From positions 682,001-746,000 of the forward strand of contig NW_026705326.1 of assembly GCF_029867415.1 (NCBI RefSeq): a DNA stretch of 64,000 nt, read 5' to 3'. The stretch comes from Vicia villosa (Eukaryota > Streptophyta > Magnoliopsida > Fabales > Fabaceae). Shown piece after piece: positions 23,943-33,900 of the stretch. Every line of letters starts with the position of its first letter. The first letter of the stretch is position 1. The notes beneath the pieces are model-generated. The model had not been told where the DNA came from. It saw only the letters and a list, made by a program, of their open reading frames with translations, and did not search any database. A program made the position numbers and the translations under genes.

Positions 23943-26675
23943 ATTTATTTATTCTATTTTATTTTGATTGTTTTAAATTGATTTAATTTGTTAAAATTAT
24001 TTGTTTAATTAAGTAAATAATTTTTCTTAAATTGATAAAAATAAGTATTAGGGTTAGGATATTTTAATCGAAATTTTATTTTTATCAATTTAATTAATTG
24101 GGTCGTAAACCAACAATTAATCTGATTTTATTTATTCTGTTAACTAGGGTTAACTAATGCCCTAATCAGGGTTTACGAAGATCAAGCTATACACTAAAAT
24201 ATGTCCTCTTTCTGCCTTGCCTTTTCAGGGTCAACCCTAAAGGCGCCCAACCAACCATATCAGATCAAATTCGAAGCTAAGTATCTATTTACTTTGTTTA
24301 TTTTAAATTTCTTTATTCGTTATTTTTAAGATTAGTGACGTTTGCCTCCGAACCGATAATGCACTCACCCCTCTGTTTATTCTTTCTTTTCCAATTTTCA
24401 GAGTTTATCGAATGCCAATGCTACGCGTATTGGTAACCCTAAACCCTAACTCTAATATTTTCTGTTTTAATTTTTAAATTATATCCCGCTGGTTTCAATT
24501 CCCCTTTCCTCCGCTGGTTACAATTTCCCTTCCCCATTATTATTGTTATATTATTGTGTGGTTAGTAATTCTAGGGAGTGCAAGCCTGTTAATTGAATTA
24601 GAATAACTAATTATAAGATAATTTGATTGAATTAACCACGTGATTGTTGCACCCACGCACACTTTTGGGGTAACCTCTCTGTTGCCTTGTTGCCTGTTGC
24701 CTTGCTGCCTGTTGCCTTGTTGCCTGTTGCCTTGTGTTTTTGCAGAATAAGCCATGTCCCTCGAATACGAGGATACCTCAGCCATGTTGCCTCGATAAAA
24801 AGGTCACGACCCTAAATGATGCTGCCTTCGATACACAAAAATGACCTCGACCTTCGGATGTTGCCTACGGAAAAAGGCTGAGGTATCTTCTGGCTGCCTA
24901 CGAAAATGGCTTATTCTGATCCTTGCCTTAGGCTACCTGCCCTTCTATGGCATGGGACAGTCTTATGGCAAAGGATGCTTCGATGACCCTTCAACCTCCA
25001 AATGAAAGGCTTCCTGCCCTCTTATGGCAAGGATAGATCCTTTTACTCTGAAAGGCTAAAAGAACATTTTTCATCTAACCAGGTAATTTGCCCTTAATTG
25101 CATGCTCTGGTTTAAAAACGTCTTTCTACTATTTTCTAAGCACTTTCAAGGCTACGCTCATTTACGAGCTAAAGTCCTTGTTTCTTCATCTTCTATACAT
25201 TTCTAAACTTTTGGTTTCAAAACGAGCAAAGCAATTAAGAGCCCATGGAAAACCATGGATGCAAAGGGTGCCTTACACCTTCCCTTTGCATAATTACCCC
25301 CCGAACCCTATTTTATTTAAAAGGTTTTTCCTGTTCTTTTAGCCTTTCCGATTTAATTTGGATAAAATAAAAGTCGGTGGCGACTCTTGCTTACCGCGAC
25401 ATTCCGATTAATAAAAAGTCAGTTCACCGTATTACAGAACTGGCGACTCTGCTGGGGATGTGGTTTTGTGAACCTGGCTCTGTGGGGAGACATGGGCGTC
25501 TTGAAAGTTGCCCCCAGTATCATAGTAACTTACTACTTGATTCAGGACACGCCACTGAGTATTGATCCAGATGTTGGACTGGACTTGCATAGATTTGCCC
25601 CAGCTAGTAGGAACTTTGGAAAGATTCGCCTCGCGAGGACTTCATGAGATGTACACTATGGGCGACATGCCCCTAGTAATCATAGGCTCAATATAATGTC
25701 CCCACGTTGATTGGGGAGTAGCTTTAGATATTCTTGGATGCATGCCCCTGATTGTTCGAGCATCTCGGAATCTTGACTTGATTGCCCCAGATTGATTGGG
25801 AAAATAGTTTGAAACCCACTTGAGGTGTATGCCTTTGACTGTTTGGCATTTTAAGAGATTCTTCGAATCTTGACTTGATTGCCCCAGATTGATTGGGCAA
25901 AGCGTGCCATGCCCCTTGTATACGTAGGAGACCTTGCTTCTCGGAGTGATCTTGTCTGTCGGGATAACTTTCAGTCATTAGTTGTACCATGTGCAAGTTC
26001 TTTCTGATGCTAACATTTGAAATTATGTAGCAGAATATGTTTAATAATGGATTCATGAGATGCAATGCATACGTTTGTCTTGAGTTTTTGAAAACATTAA
26101 AACAAGAGATGTAAAAGCGCGATATTTGTAAAACATGATATTTGTAACAACGTGATGTTTGTAAAAAGAAATACCAACTCAGCATTTTGGTAAACTTTAA
26201 GGAGTCGGGATACCTTTTTGGTGACAGTATGCTTTCGAACTAACCATGCTTCAGTTAGGACTTTCAAGGGTTGTAACGTGGCTTGGTTCACGGTTTAAGA
26301 AACAAAGGATAAAGGCTCAAAATTTGATTGTACCCACCCCTCTTCGTGATGATCTTCAGTCCTAAGCTCAGTTAATTCAACTTACGCATTCAGGTTCCAA
26401 GAGACTTTTGGATTTGCACCTTTGATAATGATGATGGTTCACAAGCAGAGAGAAATTTTGAGATGGCAATCACTTCTTCCTTTTGGTAGTCATAGCTTTG
26501 AGTTTGTTCAAGAATTTATTGACTTCTTTTTTCATCTTTTTGATATCCCTAACTTTTGCCTGAACTGTCTCTTTTGAGCTTACAGTCAGCGGGACGCCTT
26601 GATTTTTGCCTAAGTCTTTTTTGACTTAGCAGGCTTTTCTTTGCATATATGTTTCTTCCATTTTTCAAGATTGTG
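23943..26675 (+). repeat. Right arm of the element A palindrome
   Basis: Inverted copy of the left arm: LTR 3' half (23943-25436, plus-strand sense), primer site at about 25439-25458, then leader to about 26675. Frames in this region simply mirror those of the left arm and have no recognisable protein family. Confidence 0.9.
25439..25458 (+). other. Primer binding site in right palindrome arm
   Basis: tggcgactctgctggggatg starts three bases after the LTR terminal attaca (25431-25436), mirror image of the left-arm site. Confidence 0.7.
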
Positions 26676-26676
26676 G

Positions 26677-26715
26677 ACTTTTTGGAAACCTTAGAGAGTC
26701 CTCTAACCAGTGTCT
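26677..26715. repeat. 39-bp direct repeat, right copy
   Basis: Identical to 21055-21093; after it the interrupted LTR resumes with ttggtctcatatc. Confidence 0.85.
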
Positions 26716-27371
26716 TTGGTCTCATATCAAAATTATTTTTCATGCTCTTTGTGTGTCCTTTTGAAAAAAATGACTTTTCGTTGACTTTTGAAAAGGGCCT
26801 ATAATGTATGAAGCCATATCTCTTAAACCATTGACCTATGAGCTTTGACTCTTGTACTATTGGATAGAGGAATGAATTCCCTTTAAAATGAGCTTTGGTG
26901 GGAATTTTTCTGATGAAGTATGAATATTTGGTGAATTTTCAAAGTTTTGGTTGACTTTTTCAGTTCATGCCCAAAATAGCAACTCTTGACTTTTGACTTC
27001 TCTGATCTTTCCTTGCATCATCATGATCAACCCTTGATCAAATGATGATTTTAGGGTATGAGGATGTTGTTGACCAAATATCTTGAGTTTTTGACTTGAA
27101 ATGACTATTTTGCCCTTGAGAGTCGACTGTTGACCTAATCAGGATTTGAGGGCCTACACTTGCTCAGTTTGACTTGAAACTTTATATGGAGATGCTTTGG
27201 GATGTTAGTGACCCCATGGAACCATCTTGAGCCAATGATTTAATGATTTTCCATTGAGTTAATCAAACCCTAGTTCAGAGTCTTTGTATAGGAGAGTGTG
27301 TTTTGGAGCTTTGTCTTTTGATTTTGAAATTGCATATGGGATATGGTATGGGCAAATTTTGGGGTATGACA

Positions 27372-27757
27372 GGAACTACCAGGAAAAAAAGGATCCTTAA
27401 ATTTTTCACACTATCAAAATAGGGATCAAGGTATTTAGTACTATTTTGTAGAGAGATAATGCCATAACTATCGATAGATTTAAAACCACTTTGCACTCTG
27501 AAGAGGTAAAAAAAATAAGGTCACCGTTTGTCTATGCCTTTATATTTGCACTAGTATTGGAAGACCTTGACAAACATCCAACTCACAGGATAGAACTGTA
27601 ATCGAGCAATAAGCAGATGATTCATGACACTGATTTCGAACTCATTAAAAGGGAGATGATAGCCAAAGAGAGAAAACTGAAATTCATGAAACGGAATAAC
27701 ACACATACCATATTGACCATCTACCCTTTGATCTTCATCAAGAGAAAGGACACCCAA
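27372..27757 (-). pseudogene. Gypsy-type gag-like sequence, proximal fragment
   Basis: On the minus strand 27757-27551 encodes residues resembling the 'putative gypsy-type transposon' domain (Pfam PF04195, by memory): LPFNEFEISVMNHLLIARLQ and FYPVSWMFVKVFQY, compare typical PFSDFEVAVL and LHPNSWAFVRAFE. A second in-order piece lies at 27495-27377 (DPYFDSVKNLRILFFLVV). A frameshift separates them, and element A interrupts the sequence just after. Original function: structural or accessory protein of a gypsy element; now dead. Confidence 0.55.
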
Positions 27758-27759
27758 TC

Positions 27760-28133
27760 CTCCCTCGAATCCACACTAGTCATAGCCTGAGCAAGGGCAT
27801 CACTACGGGAGACATCACGGAAGTCAATATACAATGAAAAGAGTAAAGTCCCTTTGGAAATGTAGTACGTCCCCTTAAATGATCCAAGGTCACATGATCA
27901 TTTCCCCACTATCAACGATCGAGATTCCCCTATGACTATAAGATTGACGTTCTAAATTCTCATGTTTAATCATGTGGACGACTAATTAAGATAGATGGAT
28001 CATGTGAGTCATTTTCAGCTTCTTAAAAATGTAACACATATACATTATCCTAGAGTTGCTTGTTCCCAAGAAACATTTACGTCTCGTCAGACCTCTCCCA
28101 TTATGACCTTTACTGATAGAATATGTATTTATT
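27760..28133. other. Unassigned segment between gypsy and copia remains
   Basis: Nothing recognised; probably decayed transposon DNA. A 26-bp near-duplicate (gatagaatatgtatttatt and aatagaatatgtatttata) spans the copia LTR start. Confidence 0.35.
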
Positions 28134-28250
28134 TGTTAATAGAATATGTATTTATATTTGTATATAAGTCCCACATCGACTATAACATGTAATAAACTAT
28201 ATATCTATTTCTATATATAAAATAGTCTCAATATCTCTTAATATCTAACA
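28134..28250 (+). repeat. 5' LTR of an Ale-like Ty1/copia element
   Basis: Starts TGTTAATAG, contains cccacatcgactataac and a ctatatataaaa TATA-like box, ends ctaaca, and is followed at once by tggtatcag, the initiator-tRNA-Met primer site. The core recurs at about 42650-42761. About 117 bp, short as usual for Ale/Retrofit elements. Confidence 0.7.
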
Positions 28251-28262
28251 TGGTATCAGTTG
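28251..28262 (+). other. Copia primer binding site
   Basis: tggtatcagttg right after the LTR; TGGTATCAGAGC is the standard copia site complementary to initiator tRNA-Met. Confidence 0.75.
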
Positions 28263-28446
28263 AGGTAAAGATCCAAACCTAATCAAAGTCGTTGCCACCG
28301 CAATAGCTTCTACCCTAACACTGCTAACGCCACCGCTTGTCTTCAAAAGCTGTCTTCTCCGCAATAGCTCCTCCTTCAGCACTGTCTCTGCCGCCTTAGC
28401 TCTTCCTGCACTGCTGATGTCGTCATAATTCCTCCTCCTACATCGC

Positions 28447-31400
28447 TGTAGCGGCCGGCCAAAACTATTCGAGCGTTTGAACATTCGAAATATAACAGAG
28501 TCGCCACCAGATTTTATTTATTCCAAAAGGAAAGGGAAAATAATGATAAAACCCACAAAGAAAGATAAAATAAATATGAAAACCAGATTAGGGTTCGGGA
28601 GTCGGTTAAGTAAGGGGAAGGTATTAGCACCCCTTTACCTCCATCGTACTCGATGGGACCCATTTAGTTATTCTCGTGATCGATTGTTAGCTTATTATTT
28701 ACTTGCGTTTTATTATTTATAAGAAAGAAACAAAATTAAAGTTTTTTATTATCGTGCTCGCCAAGACATTTGTATCTTGTGCCTACGTATTCCCTCGTGC
28801 AATGGGAAAGTCAGAGCAATCGTAGTTCGGGGTAAAACTACGAATTTTTGTTGTTTGATTTTAATGAACGACGTGTGAATCGCTCTTTTATGAAAAAAAA
28901 AGTGTTGCGAACTAAGTTAAAAGGTTTCCTTATGGAATCAAAGCATTCAAACAAAAGCTTAACGGCCATCGTCTAAATGCTTTAGAGCAACTTGTACAAG
29001 TACGTACAACCTCCTCTTGATCCATCCATTATAAACCAAATTCGATTCGATTGTTAAAAAAGGCGTTTTGTAAAAAAAAGGTAAATTAAATCGAGTTTGA
29101 AAGAGTCTTTAGTGGAGTTTAAACATCCAAACAAAGGCTTAACGGCCATCGCCTAAATGTTTTAGAACAACTTGTACAAGTACGTACAAACCCTTCTTTT
29201 CATCCATTATTGACAAAATTCAATTCAATTATTAAAAGCATTTTTTTGAAGTTTTTGATTGTGAAAGGTACTTGGTGTTGACCAAGGTTTATTGAAAATT
29301 GTTGGAAGTGGACTCGACGTTGAATCGAGTGTTTTATTGAATGAAAATTATTCTATGAAAATGAATTGATTTTATTATGGTATTATTTTAATTAACCAAT
29401 TGAAACATATTTAATTTATTAATTAAAAATCGATTAATATTATTAATTGATTTTTGATTAATATAATCAAAGTTTTTTTTTAAAAAAAAATGACCAACCA
29501 ATAAAAAACAAATGAAAAGGATTAATTAAAAAAAAGTGATGTATCTTTTTTAAGTAGAAAAAAAAACAAACATTGGGCCAGAAGGGGGTGTAGGCCCGTT
29601 AAAAAAATAAGGAAAAGGCTATTGAAAAAACGAACTGGGCCGGGTTGTGAGGCTGGATCCGAGTTGGATCATGAATCGGGTTTTTTCTAAAAAAACCTAG
29701 GAGACTTGCCTCTTTCTACTCACGATATCTCTGCTCCTCACTCGGTTCTCTCTCTCAATCAATCTCTCTGTTCCAGATTATGTATGAACAATAATAACAA
29801 CGAGATCTCCTCACATCTCAATCGATTTCGTCCCTCTCTCAATTCCTCTCACGGTTTCGGTGACTAACAACGACAAACACAACACAATCATAAACCCTAA
29901 GCCCCAAATGAAACCCTAAAACCCCAATCCAATATTCAGAGATTTACATGGTTACAGGAGGATAGATAAACAAGGAACAACAAGTTAATATTTAAATGCA
30001 GAAAACTGAAAAAGAGAAAGAGAGAACGGAGCTACAACCGGGAAGGGCTTTCACGAAGTCTGCGAATCGGTTCTGATTCTCGAGTCCCTGCAGGTACAAT
30101 CTCCTTATGCTCTTTGTTCTTCGTTTCAGTTCCTCCCTCCTTTCATCCTTTCGCTCTACTATGTTCTGAGTTTTTGTTTACGTGTTGTACCGTTTGGTTT
30201 GTTGTGTCGAACGCGATTGAGCAAAGGGGTTTCGGTGTGGAACGATTTGCGATGAGGATGATGATGAGACAGTTATGAGTCGGGTGAGATCTTTCTAGTT
30301 CTTTCTGAGTTCTTTAATCTCTTCCTCTCTCAATATTCTGAAGGGTTTGTGTAATGGAAGATGATGATGGTTTAGGGTGTTATACGAACTGAATATTGTG
30401 TGAACCGAGTATTGTGTTCTGAAAATTCGCTTCTTTTGGTATGATGAACAAATTGATGGTTTGTGAATGTTTGGTTATTTGCTGCGGCTAGGGTTTGCCG
30501 ATGAGCCTCCCCCTCCCTCTGTTCAATGAAACAGTGGAATATATAGTCTATAGGTTCGGATGTGATTCTAGGGTTGGGTAAAAATGTTTAGGTTTGGAAA
30601 CTGATTGGGAAAGAATGCAGTGTACTTTTGTGTAGCAGCTTGTGTTTTACCATTTTCTTGCAATTTCTGGTCCCTGCTGTAACATAGTGATAGCAGTAAA
30701 TGTTTTTGCTATTTTTCTTGCAATTTCTGGTCCCTGCTGTAACATGGTGATAGCAGTAAATGTTTTTGCTATTTTTCTTGTCAAATTCTGATGCAGGGCA
30801 GCCACATAGAAAGGACAGGGCAAGAGTTTTTTTGTCTTGTTTTTCTTTTGTGGACAGCAAAGTTTTGGGATGGACCATGAAATTGGGCCTTGTGAATTTG
30901 TTTGAGACTATTTGTTGCTGTTTATTTGGAATCTCTTCTTTGCTAATTCCCTTTGTGAACCAAAACAAGTTTTGTGATTTGCAATAGGAATATTTTTTAG
31001 GCCCATGATTAATTATGAAATTGTATGAGGCCTTTGTTGATTGCAAACAAATCCCTTTACAAAATTCTGATTCCTTCATTAAACCCTTATGATGAACTTG
31101 TGCATCCTCTTAAAAATTCTTGTTCATGTTCATATTTTTGTGGATTCTAACCATTTCTTTCTCTTGTTTCATGTGCAATGACATCCATGGTAAAGCAATA
31201 AGAAGTGTGAATGAAGATTGAAGATTGAAAACTGAAGAAGATTGGAAACGAGAATAGGACTTTAGCTTTGTGTAACTTTCATGTTTAGCCCCTTTTTTTT
31301 GAGATTTCACTCTGTAGAATGAACTTGTAATCTTTATTTGAGAACTTCGATCAACCGTAGCTCCTTGCGGATTGAATGATAAAAAGAAACACTTGAGTAA

Positions 31401-32002
31401 TTCAAAACTTGAATGGCATTTTGTGATTTTGTGATCTTCAAAATGGAATTTGAATGAAGTTTCTTTCTTTTTGCAAGAGGTAATTTTGATTGAAATTGAA
31501 TGAAATGTAACCTTGGAATTTTGAATGAATTTGGCCTCATGTTTAGATTCATGGACTTTGTACCTAGATGACAAGTATTCTTTACAACTTAAAGAAGTTA
31601 TCTTATAAGTTACTTTATGATATCATCAAAAGCGTACAGTCTTTATTTTATGAATCCTTGAATCAAACGTTCGCCGCCCTTATTCGAAAATGCTACTTAA
31701 TCTTGAATTCTCAGACGCAAAGAAACATAATCTCACTCTAAACCAATTATCATGATCAAAGATGATTCTTGAATTAATAAGTTTGATCAATATATTGATG
31801 AAATAAAAACCCTAATTCACGCGAGCCACTGCTCAAGAGAAAAACCAGATGAATATGTCTTATTTGGTGAGAAAGTCTCAAAACCACCGCGAAACCCTAA
31901 ATTGTACAAATGCCGTTCATTTGAAATCATGCCTTAGTGAATGAACGTTATGCAAATGATTTGGTGGAATGAAATGCATGGGGCAAAAATTGGGGTGCGA
32001 CA
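28447..32002 (-). repeat. 3' LTR of element B
   Basis: Minus-strand sense, starts tgtcgcaccccaattttt at 32002 and ends ggccgctaca at 28447. Contains an exact-period 60-bp duplication (about 30660-30779) and an imperfect 85-bp duplication (about 28925-29010 and 29110-29195). Open frames of 150-160 codons on the minus strand (30588-31079, 31110-31574) have no recognisable family and are present only because this is LTR sequence. Confidence 0.92.
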
Positions 32003-32205
32003 GATGCCCCTATTTAAGTTTCTTCTGTCGAAGACATGAAGAGACTTAAATACAAAGTACACAATTTTTGTCCTAAGATCGCCGCAACGATGCTTATGAC
32101 ATGAATGCAATGGAAATTTTTTAGTGCAATGTGATGCGAGAGAGACTTTGAACATCACAGGAGATATAGCGTCTCAAGAGACAAACTAATGCTGGAGAAA
32201 CAAAG

Positions 32206-33110
32206 GACACACCGACTTTTACTGAAGGTGAACTACCAACTTTTACTGAAGGTAGAGAAAAAAGAGATACACCGACGTTTACTGAAGGTGAAATACCGAC
32301 TTTTACTGGAGGTAGAGAAATGAAAGAATCACCGACGCTTACTGAAGGTGAACTACCAACTTTTACTGAAGGTAGAGAAATAAAAGAATCACCGACGTTT
32401 ACTGAAGGTGAACTACCAACTTTTACTGAAGGTAGAGGAATGAAAGATACACCGACGTTTACTGAAGGTGAACTACCAACTTTTACTGAAGGTAGAGAAA
32501 CAAAAGATACACCGACGTTTATTGAAGGTGAACTACCAACGTTTACTGAAGGTAGAGAAACAAAAGATACACCGACGTTTACTGAAGGTGAACTACCGAC
32601 TTTTACTGAAGGTAGAGAAATGAAAGAATCACCGACGCTTACTGAAGGTGAACTACCAACTTTTACTGAAGGTAGAGGAATGAAAGAATCACCGACGTTT
32701 ACTGAAGGTGAACTACCAACTTTTACTGAAGGTAGAGGAATGAAAGATACACCGACGTTTACTGAAGGTGAACTACCAACGTTTACTGAAGGTAGAGAAA
32801 CAAAAGATACACCGACGTTTACTGAAGGTGAACTACCGACTTTTACTGAAGGTAGAGAAACAAAAGATACACCGACGTTTACTGAAGGTGAACTACCGAC
32901 TTTTACTGAAGGTAGAGAAATGAAAGAATCACCTACGCTTACTGAAGGTGAACTACCGACTTTTACTGAAGGTAGAGAAACAAAAGATACACCGACGTTT
33001 ACTGAAGGTGAACTACCGACTTTTACTGAAGGTAGAGAAACAAAAGATACACCGACGTTTACTGAAGGTGAACTACCAACTTTTACTGATGGTAGAGAAA
33101 CAAAAGGATT
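32206..33110. repeat. 60-bp tandem array with higher-order structure, element B 3' region
   Basis: About 15 copies of a strictly 60-bp unit built from two related parts (actgaaggtgaactaccaac and tttactgaaggtagagaaac). Unit variants follow a 5-unit (300-bp) order: the variant with atgaaagaatcac...gctt starts at 32281, 32581 and 32881. Because 60 is a multiple of 3 and the unit lacks stops, both strands stay open: + 32320-33204 (FTEGELPTFTEGRETKDTPT type) and - 33170-32121 (349 codons, SLPSVKVGSSPSVNVGVSFV type, in the element's sense). No protein family is recognised; coding is not claimed. Confidence 0.95.
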
Positions 33111-33224
33111 GATGGATATTGGAGAGAGGAAAAACATTAACTTGATGGAGGTAAAACAAAATGCCATCAACTATCGAGTTGGCTTTAAAACAAGTCATGA
33201 CTAACATTATCCTGTGGATTAATG

Positions 33225-33900
33225 AAGGTGAAACAAATTTGTTCTCAACTAGTGAGGTGACTCTATCAACCAGCGGATTGACAAAGAAAAACTGTTTTCA
33301 ACCAGTGGGTTGCTTTGAAAATTAAATGATTGACTGTAACCAGCGGGTTAACAAGATGAACGATAAATTTCAACCAGTGGGTTGGCGAAACAAGTGATGT
33401 TCAATTAGTGGATTGACACAAAAAGACAAACTTTAACCAGTGGGTTGACATGAAAAAGATAAACTTCAACTAGTGGGTTGACAAAATGAGTCATATTCAA
33501 TCAGTGGATTGACATGGAAAAAGATAAACTTCAACCAGTGGGTTGACAAAATGAGTGATATTCAATCAATGGATTGACACAAAAAGACAAACTTCAACCA
33601 GTGGGTTGACATGGAAAAGATAAATTTCAACCAGTGGGTTGACAAAACAAGTGATATTCAATCAGTGGATTGACACAAAAAGACAAACTTCAACCAGTGG
33701 GTTGACAAAACAAGTGATAGTCAATCAGTGGATTGACACGAAAAAGATAAACTTCAACCAGTGGGTTGACAAAAATGAACAGAACGGTTCTCAACCAATA
33801 GGCTGATTCAAAAGACCAGCAGGTAAATAATCAATTTCAACCAGCGGGTTGGAAAAGGCTAACAAACATGTTCAATCAGTGGATTGACAAGAAAATAATG
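33225..33900. repeat. Second tandem array, about 60-bp dimers of a 30-bp motif
   Basis: Alternating caaccagtgggttgac and caatcagtggattgac, each followed by a short A-rich spacer (aaaacaagtgatatt or acaaaaagacaaactt). Roughly 10 dimers with point variation and irregular ends. This is the hypervariable 3' region type reported to seed satellite DNA from Ogre-like elements. Confidence 0.9.

Larger units (their letters stand above)
19400..27371 (-). mobile_element. Element A: Ogre/Tat-like LTR split by a large palindrome
   Basis: The block runs TG (19400) to CA (27371) with an exact 5-bp duplication ggaac (19395-19399, 27372-27376). On the minus strand it starts tgtcataccccaaaa and ends ttcaccgtattaca, the LTR style of legume Ogre-like gypsy elements. 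LTR sequence is split into 19400-21093 (3' part) and 26716-27371 (5' part), about 2.35 kb together. Between them lie 38 bp of LTR filler, about 65 bp of other sequence and a near-perfect inverted repeat of LTR 3' half plus primer site plus internal leader. No gag or pol is present. Read as a solo LTR or terminal LTR that captured a fold-back copy of its own family. Confidence 0.75.

Noticed and set aside
21685..26185. Pairs of identical frames on opposite strands (for example 153 codons at 21685-22146 and 25724-26185)
   Set aside because: Mirror images from the palindrome, on the antisense side of the leader; no family signature.
19400..27371. Interpretation as an ordinary full-length element with two LTRs and an internal region
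   Set aside because: LTR-like copies are in inverted as well as direct orientation, truncated at the same point, and no gag-pol lies between; a simple two-LTR structure does not fit.
29893..29935. aaaccctaa-type runs, resembling plant telomere repeats
   Set aside because: Only scattered single copies (aaccctaa) within an LTR; no tandem (tttaggg)n array.
30588..31574. Two frames of 163 and 154 codons, repeated at 39000-39986
   Set aside because: Inside the LTRs of element B; low-complexity composition and no recognisable domain; repetition follows from LTR identity.
32200..33900. Regular repeats with short spacers that could suggest a CRISPR-like array
   Set aside because: Units are head-to-tail with no unique spacers, in a eukaryotic LTR element with clear LTRs and TSD; these are ordinary satellite-like arrays.
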